Below, piece after piece: positions 49,401 to 60,576 of a stretch of DNA of 64,000 nucleotides (position 1 is the stretch's first letter; every line of letters begins with the position of its first letter). The DNA is taken from NCBI GenBank assembly GCA_958450325.1, contig OY288257.1:11737873-11801872 (forward strand), given 5' to 3'. The notes under the pieces are model-generated. The model searched no databases. It was not told where the DNA came from and worked only from the letters and a program-made list of their open reading frames with translations. The position numbers and the translations under genes are program-made. The stretch is from Agrostemma githago (Eukaryota > Streptophyta > Magnoliopsida > Caryophyllales > Caryophyllaceae).

Positions 49401-52101
49401 AGGGTTCAGTTTCTTGCGGGTTTAGTGACCTTGAATAAGGAAAAGGGTTTAGGGTTGGATTAGGCAGAGCCGCGAAGCGGGTTCGCCTAATCCAACCCTA
49501 AACCCTTTTCCGTCCCGTCTTATGCAGTACCCTACTCTTAAGGTTCAGTGCCCCATCATTGAATCACATCCACGACAGGGTTCACCAGTACTCTCTTAGG
49601 GTTCAGTTTCTTGCGGGTTTAGTGACCTTGAATAAGGAAAAGGGATTAGGGTTGGATTAGGCGGAGCCGCAAAGCGGGTTCGCCTAATCCAACCCTAAAC
49701 CCTTTTCCGTCCCGTCTTATGCAGTATCCTACTCTTAAGGTTCAGTGCCCAATCTTTGAATCACATCCGCGACAGGGTTCACCAATACTCTCTTAGGGTT
49801 CAGTTTCTTGCGGGTTTAGTGACCTTGAATAAGGAAAAGGGTTTAGGGTTGGATTAGGCGGAGCCGCGAAGCGGGTCCGCCTAATCCAACCCTAAACCCT
49901 TTTCCGTCCCGTGTTATGCAGTACCCTACTCTTAAGGTTCAGTGCTCCATCTTTGAATCACATACACGACAGGGTTCACCAGTACTCTCTTAGGGTTCAG
50001 TTTCTTGCGGGTTTAGTGACCTTGAATAAGGAAAAGGGTTTAGGGTTGGATTAGGCGGAGCTGCGAAGCGGGTCCGCCTAATCCAACCCTAAAACCTTTT
50101 CCGTCCCGTCTTATGCAGTACCCTACTCTTAAGGTTCAGTGCCCCATCTTTGAATCACATCCACGACAGGGTTCACCAGTACTCTCTTAGGGTTCAGTTT
50201 CTGTCGGGTTTAGTGACCTTGAATAAGGAAAAGGGTTTAGGGATGGAGTAGGCGGAGCCGCGAAGCGGGTTCGCCTAATCCAACCTTAAACCCTTTTCCG
50301 TCCCGTCTTATGCAGTACCCTACTCTTAAGGTTCAGTGCCCCATCTTTTAATCACATCCACGACAGGGTTCACCAATACCCTCTTAGGGTTCAGTTTCTT
50401 GCGGGTTTAGTGACCTTGAATAAGGAAAAGGGTTTAGGGTTGGATTAGGTGGAGCCGCGAAGCGGGTCCGCCTAATCCAACCCTAAACCCTTTTCCGTCT
50501 CGTCTTATGCAGTACCCTACTCTTAAGGTTCAGTGCCCCATCTTTGAATCACATACACGACAGGGTTCACCAGTACTCTCTTAGGGTTCAGTTTCTTGCG
50601 GGTTTAGTGACCTTGAATAAGGAAAAGGGTTTAGGGTTGGATTAGGCGGAGCTGCGAAGCGGGTCCGCCTAATCCAACCCTAAAACCTTTTCCGTCCCGT
50701 CTTATGCAGTACCCTACTCTTAAGGTTCAGTGCCCCATCTTTGAATCACATCCACGACAGGGTTCACCAGTACTCTCTTAGGGTTCAGTTTCTGTCGGGT
50801 TTAGTGACCTTGAATAAGGAAAAGGGTTTAGGGATGGAGTAGGCGGAGCCGCGAAGCGGGTTCGCCTAATCCAACCTTAAACCCTTTTCCGTCCCGTCTT
50901 ATGCAGTACCCTACTCTTAAGGTTCAGTGCCCCATCTTTTAATCACATCCACGACAGGGTTCACCAATACCCTCTTAGGGTTCAGTTTCTTGCGGGTTTA
51001 GTGACCTTGAATAAGGAAAAGGGTTTAGGGTTGGATTAGGTGGAGCCGCGAAGCGGGTCCGCCTAATCCAACCCTAAACCCTTTCCCGTCCCGTCTTATG
51101 CAGTACCCTACTCTTAAGGTTCAGTGCCCCATCTTTGAATCACATCCACGACAGGGTTCACCAGTACTCTCTTAGGGTTCAGTTTCTTGCGGGTTTAGTG
51201 ACCTTGAATAAGGAAAAGGGTTTAGGGTTGGATTAGGCGGAGCCGCGAAGCGAGTCCGCCTAATCCAACCCTAAAACCTTTTCCGTCCCGTCTTATGCAG
51301 TACCCTACTCAGAAGGTTCAGTGCCCCATCTTTGAATCACATCCACGACAGGGTTCACCAGTACTCTCTTAGGGTTCAGTTTCTTGCGGGTTTAGTGACC
51401 TTGAATAAGAAAAAGGGTTTAGGGTTGGATTAGGCGGAGCCGCGTAGCGGGTTCGCCTAATCCAACCCTAAACCCTTTTCCGTCCCGTCTTATGCAGTTC
51501 CCTACTCTTAAGGTTCAGTGCCCCATCTTTTAATCACATCCACGACAGGGTACACCAATACCCTCTTAGGGTTCAGTTTCTTGCGGGTTTAGTGACCTCG
51601 AATAAGGAAAAGGGTTTAGGGTTGGATTAGGCGGAGCCGCGACCCTAAACCCTTTTCCGTCTCGTCTTATGCAGTACCCTACTCTTAAGGTTCAGTGCCC
51701 CATCTTTTAATCACATCCACGACAGGGTTCACCAATACCCTCTTAGGGTTCAGTTTCTTGCGGGTTTAGTGACCTTGAATAAGGAAAAGGGTTTAGGGTT
51801 GGATTAGGCAGAGCCGCGAAGTGGGTTCGCCTAATCCAACCCTAAACCCTTTTCCGTCCCGTCTTATGCAGTACCCTACTCTTAAGGTTCAGTGCCCCAT
51901 CTTAGAATCACACCCACGACAGGGTTCACCAATACTCTCTTAGGGTTCAGTTTCTTGCGGGTTTAGTGACCTTGAATAAGGAAAAGGGTTTAGGGTTGGA
52001 TAGGGTAGAGCCGCGAAGCGGGTTCGCCTAATCAACCCTAAACCCTTTTCCGTCCCGTCTTATGCAGTACCCTACTCTTAAGGTTCAGTGCCCCATCTTT
52101 T
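46471..52101. repeat. Three copies of a six-monomer I-J-S-F-G-T cassette
   Basis: The cassette I-J-S-F-G-T occurs at 46471-47632, 48400-49561 and 50941-52101, with offsets of 1929 and 2541 bp. Its marks are GGTGGA with GTCCGCC (I), GCGAGTCCGCC and CTCAGAAGG (J), GCGTAGCGGG (S), CCGTCTCGTC (F), GAAGTGGGTTCG (G) and CTTAGAATCACACCC (T). Between copies lie R 47633, N2 47830, J 48027 and a short form 48224, then P 49562, Q 49759, R 49956, N2 50153, I 50350, R 50547, N2 50744. A one-base deletion (GTGCCCATC) sits just before both the first and second cassettes. The third T is altered (GGATAGGGTAGAG, CTAATCAACCC). Confidence 0.8.
49956..51137. repeat. 591 bp R-N2-I trimer in tandem
   Basis: R 49956, N2 50153, I 50350 is repeated as R 50547, N2 50744, I 50941. 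R has CACATACACG and GAGCTGCG, N2 has CTGTCGGG and GGATGGAGTAGG with CAACCTTAAACC, and I has GGTGGA. The second I is also the first monomer of the third I-J-S-F-G-T cassette, so two duplications share an edge. Confidence 0.77.
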
Positions 52102-55100
52102 AATCACATCCACGACAGGGTTCACCAATACCCTCTTAGGGTTCAGTTTCTTGCGGGTTTAGTGACCTTGAATAAGGAAAAGGGTTTAGCGTTGGATTAG
52201 GCAGAGCCGCGAAGCGGGTTCGCCTAATCCAACCCTAAACCCTTTTCCGTCCCGTCTTATGCAGTTCCCTACTCTTAAGGTTCAGTGCCCCATCTTTTAA
52301 TCACATCCACGACAGGGTACACCAATACCCTCTTAGGGTTCAGTTTCTAGCGGGTTTAGTGACCTCGAATAAGGAAGAGGGTTTAGGGTTGGATTAGGCG
52401 GAGCCGCGACCTTGAACCCTTTTCCGTCCCGTCTTATGCAGTACCCTACTCTTAAGGTTCAGTGCCCCATCTTTTAATCACATCCACGACAGGGTTCACC
52501 AATACCCTCTTAGGGTTCAGTTTCTTGCGGGTTTAGTGACCTTGAATAAGGAAAAGGGTTTAGGGTTGGATTAGGTGGAGCCGCGAAGCGGGTCTGCCTA
52601 ATCCAACCCTAAACCCTTTTCCGTCCCGTCTTATGCAGTACCCTACTCTTATGGTTCAGTGCCCCATCTTTGAATCACATCCACGACAGGGTTCACCAGT
52701 ACTCTCTTAGGGTTCAGTTTCTTGCGGGTTTAGTGACCTTGAATAAGGAAAAGGGTTTAGGGTTGGATTAGGCGGAGCCGCGAAGCGGGTCCACCTAATC
52801 CAACCCTAAAACCTTTTCCGTCCCGTCTTATGTAGTACCCTACTCAGAAGGTTCAGTGCCCCATCTTTGAATCACATCCACGATAGGGTTCACCACTACT
52901 CTCTTAGGGTTCAGTTTCTTGCGGGTTTAGTGACCTTGAATAAGGAAAAGGGTTTAGGGTTGGATTAGGCGGAGCCGCGAAGCGGGTTCGCCTAATCCAA
53001 CCCTAAACCCTTTTCCGTCCCGTCTTATGCAGTACCCTACTCTTAAGGTTCAGTGCCCCATCTTTGAATCACATCCATGACAGGGTTCACCAATACTCTC
53101 TTAGGGTTCAGTTTCTTGCCGGTTTAGTGACCTTGAATAAGGAAAAGGGTTTAGGGTTGGATTAGGCGGAGCCGCGAAGCGGGTTCGCCTAATCCAACCC
53201 TAAACCCTTTTCCGTCCCGTCTTATGCAGTTCCCTACTCTTAAGGTTCAGTGCCCCATCTTTTAATCACATCCACGACAGGGTACACCAATACCCTCTTA
53301 GGGTTCAGTTTCTTGCGGGTTTAGTGACCTCGAATAAGGAAAAGGGTTTAGGGTTGGATTAGGCGGAGCCGCGACCCTAAACCCTTTTCCGTCCCGTCTT
53401 ATGCAGTACCCTACTCTTAAGGTTCAGTGCCCCATCTTTTAATCACATCCACGACAGGGTTCACCAATACCCTCTTAGGGTTCAGTTTCTTGCGGGTTTA
53501 GTGACCTTGAATAAGGAAAAGGGTTTAGGGTTGGATTAGGCAGAGCCGCGAAGCGGGTTCGCCTAATCCAACCCTAAACCCTTTTCCGTCCCGTCTTATG
53601 CAGTACCCTACTCTTAAGGTTCAGTGCCCCATCTTTGAATCACACCCACGACAGGGTTCACCAACACTCTCTTAGGGTTCAGTTTCTTGCGGGTTTAGTG
53701 ACCTTGAATAAGGAAAAGGGTTTAGGGTTGGATAAGGCAGAGCCGCGAAGCGGGTTCGCCTAATCCAACCCTAAACCCTTTTCCGTCCCGTCTTATGCAG
53801 TACCCTATTCTTAAGGTTTAGTGCCCCATTTTTGAATCACATCCACGACTGGGTTCACTAATACCCTCTTAGGGTTCAGTTTCTTGCGGGTTTAGTGACC
53901 TTGAATAAGGAAAAGGGTTTAGGGCTGGATTAGGCGGAGCCGCGAAGCGGGTCCGCGTAATTCAACCCAAAACCCTTTTCCGTCCCGTCTTATGCAGTAC
54001 CCTACTCTTAAGGTTCAGTGCCCCATCTTTGAATCACATCCACGACAGGGTTCACCAATACCCTCTTAGGGTTCAGTTTCTTGCGGGTTTAGTGACCTTG
54101 AATAAGGAAAATGGTTTAGGGTTGGATTAGGCGGAGCCGCAAAGCGGGTTCGCCTAATCCAACCCTAAACCCTTTTCCGTCCCGTCTTATGCAGTACCTT
54201 ACTCTTAAGGTTCAGTGCCCCATCTTTGAATCACATCCACGACAGGGTTCACCAGTACTCTCTTAGGGTTCAGTTTCTTACGGGTTTAGTGACCTTGAAT
54301 AAGGAAAAGGGTTTAGGGTTGGATTAGGCGAAGCCGCGAAGCGGGTTCGCCTAATCCAACCCTAAACCCTTTTCTGTCCCGTCTTATGCAGTACCCTACT
54401 CTTAAGGTTCAGTGCCCCATCTTTTAATCACATCCACGACAGGGTTCACAAATACCCTCTTAGGGTTCAGTTTCTTGCGGGTTTAGTGACCTTGAATAAG
54501 GAAAAAGGTTTAGGGTTGGATTAGGCGGAGCCGCGAAGCGGGTTCGCCTAATCCAACCCTAAACCCTTTTCGGTCCCGTCTTATGCAGTTCTCTACTCTT
54601 AAGGTTCAGTGCCCCATCTTTTAATCACATCCACGACAGGGTACACCAATACCCTCTTAGGGTTCAGTTTCTTGCGGGTTTAGTGACCTCGAATAAGGAA
54701 AAGGGTTTAGGGTTGGATTAGGCGGAGCCGCGACCCTAAACCCTTTTCCGTCCCGTCTTATGCAGTACCCTACTCTTAAGGTTCAGTGCCCCATCTTTTA
54801 ATCACATCCACGACAGGGTTCACCAATACCCTCTTAGGGTTCAGTTTCTTGCGGGTTTAGTGACCTTGAATAAGGAAAAGGGTTTAGGGTTGGATTAGGC
54901 GGAGCCGCGAAGCGGGTCTGCCTAATCCAACCCTAAACCCTTTTCTGTCCCGTCTTATGCAGTACCCTACTCTTAAGGTTCAGTGCCCCATCTTTGAATC
55001 ACATCCACGACAGGGTTCACCAATACCCTCTTAGGGTTCAGTTTCTTGCGGGTTTAGTGACCTTGATTAAGGAAAAGGGTTTAGGGTTGGATTAGGCGGA

Positions 55101-57339
55101 GCAGCGAAGCGGGTCCGCCTAATCCAACCCTAAACCCTTTTCTGTCCCGTCTTATGCAATACCCTACTCTTAAGGTTCAGTGCCTCATCTTTGAATCACA
55201 TCCACGACAGGGTTCACCAATACCCTCTTAGGGTTCAGTTTCTTGCGGGTTTCGTGACCTTGAATAAGGAAAATTGTTTAGGGTTGGATTAGGCGGAGCC
55301 ACGAAGCGGGTTCGCCTAATCCAACCCTAAACCCTTTTCCGTTCCGTCTTATGCAGTACCCTACTCTTAAGGTTCAGTGCCCCATCTTTGAATCACATCC
55401 ACGACAGGGTTCACCAGTACTCTCTTAGGGTTCAGTTTCTTGCGGGTTTAGTGACCTTGAATAAGGAAAAGGGTTCAGGGTTGGATTAGGCGAAGCCGCG
55501 AAGCGGGTTCGCCTAATCCAACCCTAAACCCTTTTCCGTCTCGTCTTATGCAGTACCCTACTCTTAAGGTTCAGTGCCCCATCTTTTAATCACATCCACG
55601 ACAGGGTTCACCAATACCCTCTTAGGGTTCAGTTTCTTGCGGGTTTAGTGACCTTGAATAAGGAAAAGGGTTTAGGGTTGGATTAGGCGGAGCCGCGAAG
55701 CGGGTTCGCCTAATCCAACCCTAAACCCTTTTCCGTCCCGTCTTATGCAGTTCCCTACTCTTAAGGTTCAGTGCCCCATCTTTTAATCACATCCACGACA
55801 GGGTACACCAATACCCTCTTAGGGTTCAGTTTCTTGCGGGTTTAGTGACCTTGAATAAGGAAAAGGGTTTAGGGTTGGATTAGGCGGAGCCGCGACCCTA
55901 AACCCTTTTCCGTCCCGTCTTATGCAGTACCCTACTCTTAAGGTTCAGTGCCCCATCTTTTAATCACATCCACGACAGGGTTCAATAATACCCTCTTAGG
56001 GTTCAGTTTCTTGCGGGTTTAGTGACCTTGAATAAGGAAAAGGGTTTAGGGCTGGATTAGGCGGAGCCGCGAAGCGGGTCCGCCTAATTCAACCCAAAAC
56101 CCTTTTCCGTCCCGTCTTATGCAGTACCCTACTCTTAAGGTTCAGTGCCCCATCTTTGAATCACATCCACGACTGGGTTCACCAATACCCTCTTAAGGTT
56201 CAGTTTCTTGCGGGTTAAGTGACCTTGAATAAGGAAAAGGGTTTAGGGCTGGATTAGGCGGAGCCGCGAAGCGGGTCCGCCTAATTCAACACTAAACCCT
56301 TTTCCGTCCCGTCTTATGCAGTACCCTACTCTTAAGGTTCAGTGCCCCATCTTTGAATCACACCCACGACAGGGTTCACCAATACTCTGTTAGGGTTCAG
56401 TTTCTTGCGGGTTTAGTGACCTTGAATAAGGAAAAGGGTTTAGGGTTGGATTAGGCAGAGCCGCGAAGCGGGTTCGCCTAATCCAACCCTAAACCCTTTT
56501 CCGTCCCGTCTTATGCAGTACCCTACTCTTAAGGTGCAGTGCCCCATCTTTGAATCACATCCACGACTGGGTTCACCAATACCCTCTTAGGGTTCAGTTT
56601 CTTGCGGGTTTAGTGACCTTGAATAAGGAAAAGGGTTTAGGGCTGGATTAGGCGGAGCCGCGAAGCGGGTCCGCCTAATTCAACCCTAAACCCTTTTCCG
56701 TCCCGTCTTATGCAGTACCCTACTCTTAAGGTTCAGTGCCCCATATTTGAATCACATGCACGACAGGGTTCACCAATACCCTCTTAGGGTTCAGTTTCTT
56801 GCGGGTTTAGTGTCCTTTAATAAGGAAAAGGGTTTAGGGTTGGATTAGGCGGACCGCGAAGCGGGTCCGCCTTATCCAACCCTAAACCCTTTTCGGTCCC
56901 GTCTTATGCAATACCCTACTCTTAAGGTTCAGTGCCTCATCTTTGAATCACATCCACGGCAGGGTTCACGAATACCCTCTTAGGGTTCAGTTTCTTGCGG
57001 GTTTAGTGACCTTGAATAAGGAAAATGGTTTAGGGTTGGATTAGGCGGAGCCGCGAAGCGGGTTCGCCTAATCCAACCCTAAACCCTTTTCCGTCCCGTC
57101 TTATGCAGTACCCTACTCTTAAGGTTCAGTGCCCCATCTTTGAATCACATCCACGACAGGGTTCACTAGTACTCTCTTAGGGTTCAGTTTCTTGCGGGTT
57201 TAGTGACCTTGAAAAAGGAAAAGGGTTTAGGGTTGGATTAGGCGAAGCGGCGAAGCGGGTTCGCCTAATCCAACCCTAAACCCTTTTCCGTCCCGTCTTA
57301 TGCAGTACCCTACTCTTAAGGTTCAGTGCCCCATCTTTG
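52102..57339. repeat. Diverged mosaic with a remnant of the A-H order
   Basis: E 52102, F 52299 (with CCTTGAACCC), I-like 52476, J-like 52673, Q-like 52870 and 53067, F 53264, then G 53441, H 53638, A 53835, B 54032, C 54229, D 54426, F 54623. So the A-H order reappears here with E missing. From 54800 to 57339 the monomers carry many private changes and no clear period: for example CTTGATTAAGG, GAGCAGCGAAG, TTCAATAATACCC, CTCTTAAGGTTCAG, GGACCGCGAAGC (one base short), ACATGCACG and CACGAATACCC. Monomer 56750 already has GTGTCCTTTAATAAGG, a mark of one slot in the following HOR. Confidence 0.7.
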
Positions 57340-57536
57340 AATCACATCCACGACAGGGTTCACCAATACTCTCTTAGGGCTCAGTTTCTTGCGGGTTTAG
57401 TGACCTTGAATAAGGAAAAGGGTTTAGGGTTGGATTAGGCGGAGCCGCGAAGTGGGTCCACCTAATCCAACGCTAAACCCTTTTCCGTCCCGTCTTATGC
57501 AGTACCCTACTCTTAAGGTTCAGTGCCCCATCTTTG
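57340..57536. repeat. Left edge of the 1520 bp HOR domain (slot 8 monomer)
   Basis: This monomer matches slot 8 of the HOR that follows: GGGCTCAG, GAAGTGGGTCCACC. It differs in keeping TTTAGTGACC (later copies have TTTATTGACC) and in having CAACGCTAAACC. The monomer before it (57143) does not match slot 7, so the HOR domain begins here. Confidence 0.8.
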
Positions 57537-59056
57537 AATCACATCCACGACAGGGTTTACCAATACTCTCTTAGGGTTCAGTTTCTTGCGGGTTTAGTGA
57601 CCTTGAATAAGGAAAAGGGTTTAGGGTTTGATTAGGCGGAGCCGCGACCCTAAACCCTTTTCCGTCCCGTCTTATGCAGTACCCTTCATTCTCTTAAGGT
57701 TCAGTGCCCCATCTTTGAATCATATCCCCGACAGGGTTCACCAATACTCTCTTAGGGTTCAGTTTCTTGCGGGTTTAGTGACCTTGAATAAGAAAAAGGG
57801 TTTAGGGTTGGATTAGGCGGAGCCGCGAAGCGGGTCCGCCTAATCCAACCCTAAACCCTTTTCCGTCCCGTCTTATGCAGTACCCTACTCTTAAGGTTCA
57901 GTGCCCCATCTTTGAATCACATCCACGACAGGGTTCACCAGTACTCTCTTAGGGTTCAGTTTCTTGCGGGTTTAGTGACCTCGAATAAGGAAAAGGGTTT
58001 AGGGTTGGATTAGGCAGAGCCGCGAAGCGGGTCCGCCTAATCCAACCCTAAACCCTTTTCCGTCCCGTCTTATGCAGTACCCTACTCTTAAGGTTCAGTG
58101 CCCCATCTTTGAATCACATCCACGACAGGGTTCACCAATACTCTCTTAGGGTTCAGTTTCTTGCGGGTTTAGTGACCTTGAATAAGGAAAAGGGTTTAGG
58201 GTTGGATTAGGCAGAGCCGCGAAGCGGGTTCGCCTAATCCAACCCTAAACCCTTTTCCATCCCGTCTTATGCAGTACCCTACTCTTAAGGTTCAGTGCCC
58301 CATCTTTGAATCACATCCAGGAGAGGGTTCACCAATACCCTCTTAGGGTTCAGTTTCTTGCGGGTTTAGTGACCTTGAATAAGGAAAAGGGTTTAGGGTT
58401 TGATTAGGCGGAGCCGCGACCCTAAACCCTTTTCCGTCCCGTCTTATGCAGTACCCTTCTCTTAAGGTTCAGTGCCCCATCTTTGACTAACATCCACGAC
58501 AGGGTTCACCAATACTCTCTTAGGGTTCAGTTTCTTGCGGGTTTAGTGACCTTGAATAAGAAAAAGGGTTTAGGGTTGGATTAGGCGGAGCCGCGAAGCG
58601 GGTCCGCCTAATCCAACCCTAAACCCTTTTCCGTCCCGTCTTATGCAGTACCCTACTCTTAAGGTTCAGTGCCCCATCTTTTAATCACATCCACGACAGG
58701 GTTCACCAATACCCTCTTAGGGTTCAGTTTCTTGCGGGTTTAGTGTCCTTTAATAAGGAAAAGGGTTTAGGGTTGGATTAGGTGGAGCCGCGACCCTAAA
58801 CCCTTTTCCTTCCCGTCTTATGCAGTACCCTACTCTTAAGGTTCAGTTCCCCATCTTTGAATCACATCCACGACAGGGTTCACCAATACTCTCTTAGGGC
58901 TCAGTTTCTTGCGGGTTTATTGACCTTGAATAAGGAAAAGGGTTTAGGGTTGGATTAGGCGGAGCCGCGAAGTGGGTCCACCTAATCCAACCCTAAACCC
59001 TTTTCCGTCCCGTCTTATGCAGTACCCTACTCTTAAGGTTCAGTGCCCCATCTTTG
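57537..59056. repeat. 1520 bp eight-monomer HOR, copy 1
   Basis: Slots: M1 57537 (181 bp: short form plus 4 bases in CCCTTCATTCTC), M2 57718 (CATATCCCCGAC, AAGAAAAAGGG), M3 57915 (CAGTACTC, ACCTCGAA), M4 58112 (CCATCCCGTC), M5 58309 (short, ATCCAGGAGAGGG), M6 58486 (TTTGACTAACATCC), M7 58683 (short, TGTCCTTTAATAAGG, GGTGGAGCC), M8 58860 (GGGCTCAG, TTTATTGACC, GTGGGTCCACC). Five full, two plain short and one 181 bp monomer sum to 1520. Reading line by line, this copy appears identical to copy 4. Confidence 0.93.
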
Positions 59057-60576
59057 AATCACATCCACGACAGGGTTTACCAATACTCTCTTAGGGTTCA
59101 GTTTCTTGCGGGTTTAGTGACCTTGAATAAGGAAAAGGGTTTAGGGTTTGATTAGGCGGAGCCGCGACCCTAAACCCTTTTCCGTCCCGTCTTATGCAGT
59201 ACCCTTCATTCTCTTAAGGTTCAGTGCCCCATCTTTGAATCATATCCCCGACAGGGTTCACCAATACTCTCTTAGGGTTCAGTTTCTTGCGGGTTTAGTG
59301 ACCTTGAATAAGAAAAAGGGTTTAGGGTTGGATTAGGCGGAGCCGCGAAGCGGGTCCGCCTAATCCAACCCTAAACCCTTTTCCGTCCCGTCTTATGCAG
59401 TACCCTACTCTTAAGGTTCAGTGCCCCATCTTTGAATCACATCCACGACAGGGTTCACCAGTACTCTCTTAGGGTTCAGTTTCTTGCGGGTTTAGTGACC
59501 TCGAATAAGGAAAAGGGTTTAGGGTTGGATTAGGCAGAGCCGCGAAGCGGGTCCGCCTAATCCAACCCTAAACCCTTTTCCGTCCCGTCTTATGCAGTAC
59601 CCTACTCTTAAGGTTCAGTGCCCCATCTTTGAATCACATCCACGACAGGGTTCACCAATACTCTCTTAGGGTTCAGTTTCTTGCGGGTTTAGTGACCTTG
59701 AATAAGGAAAAGGGTTTAGGGTTGGATTAGGCAGAGCCGCGAAGCGGGTTCGCCTAATCCAACCCTAAACCCTTTTCCATCCCGTCTTATGCAGTACCCT
59801 ACTCTTAAGGTTCAGTGCCCCATCTTTGAATCACATCCAGGAGAGGGTTCACCAATACCCTCTTAGGGTTCAGTTTCTTGCGGGTTTAGTGACCTTGAAT
59901 AAGGAAAAGGGTTTAGGGTTTGATTAGGCGGAGCCGCGACCCTAAACCCTTTTCCGTCCCGTCTTATGCAGTACCCTTCTCTTAAGGTTCAGTGCCCCAT
60001 CTTTGAATCACATCCACGACAGGGTTCACCAATACTCTCTTAGGGTTCAGTTTCTTGCGGGTTTAGTGACCTTGAATAAGAAAAAGGGTTTAGGGTTGGA
60101 TTAGGCGGAGCCGCGAAGCGGGTCCGCCTAATCCAACCCTAAACCCTTTTCCGTCCCGTCTTATGCAGTTCCCTACTCTTAAGGTTCAGTGCCCCATCTT
60201 TTAATCACATCCACGACAGGGTACACCAATACCCTCTTAGGGTTCAGTTTCTTGCGGGTTTAGTGACCTCGAATAAGGAAAAGGGTTTAGGGTTGGATTA
60301 GGCGGAGCCGCGACCCTAAACCGTTTTCCGTCCCGTCTTATGCAGTACCCTACTCTTAAGGTTCAGTGCCCCATCTTTTAATCACATCCACGACAGGGTT
60401 CACCAATACCCTCTTAGGGTTCAGTTTCTTGCGGGTTTAGTGACTTTGAATAAGGAAAAGGGTTTAGGGTTGGATTAGGCAGAGCCGCGAAGCGGGTTCA
60501 CCTAATCCAACCCTAAACCCTTTTCCGTCCCGTCTTATGCAGTACCCTACTCTTAAGGTTCAGTGCCCCATCTTTG
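59057..60576. repeat. 1520 bp HOR, copy 2 (slots 7 and 8 replaced)
   Basis: Slots 1-6 follow copy 1. Slot 6 has the ordinary TTTGAATCACATCC instead of TTTGACTAACATCC. From 60170 the sequence switches to CAGTTCCCTACTC followed by an F-type short monomer (60203: GGTACACC, ACCTCGAA, AACCGTTTTCC) and a G-type monomer (60380: CAATACCC, GACTTTGAA, GGCAGA, GGTTCACC). The total length remains 1520 bp. Confidence 0.9.

Noticed and set aside
57600..57720. Insertion of a mobile element at the CCCTTCATTCTC site in slot M1
   Set aside because: The extra sequence is only 4 bases and looks like a local slippage; no target-site duplication or terminal repeats.
57628..57816. 62-codon open frame repeated at 57628, 59148, 60668, 62188 and 63708 (1520 bp apart)
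   Set aside because: It begins at TTG, not ATG, spans the M1-M2 junction of the satellite, and exists only because M1 carries the 20 bp deletion and 4 extra bases that shift frame. It resembles no protein I know, and the copies are as alike as their non-coding surroundings. It is a by-product of the repeat, not a gene.
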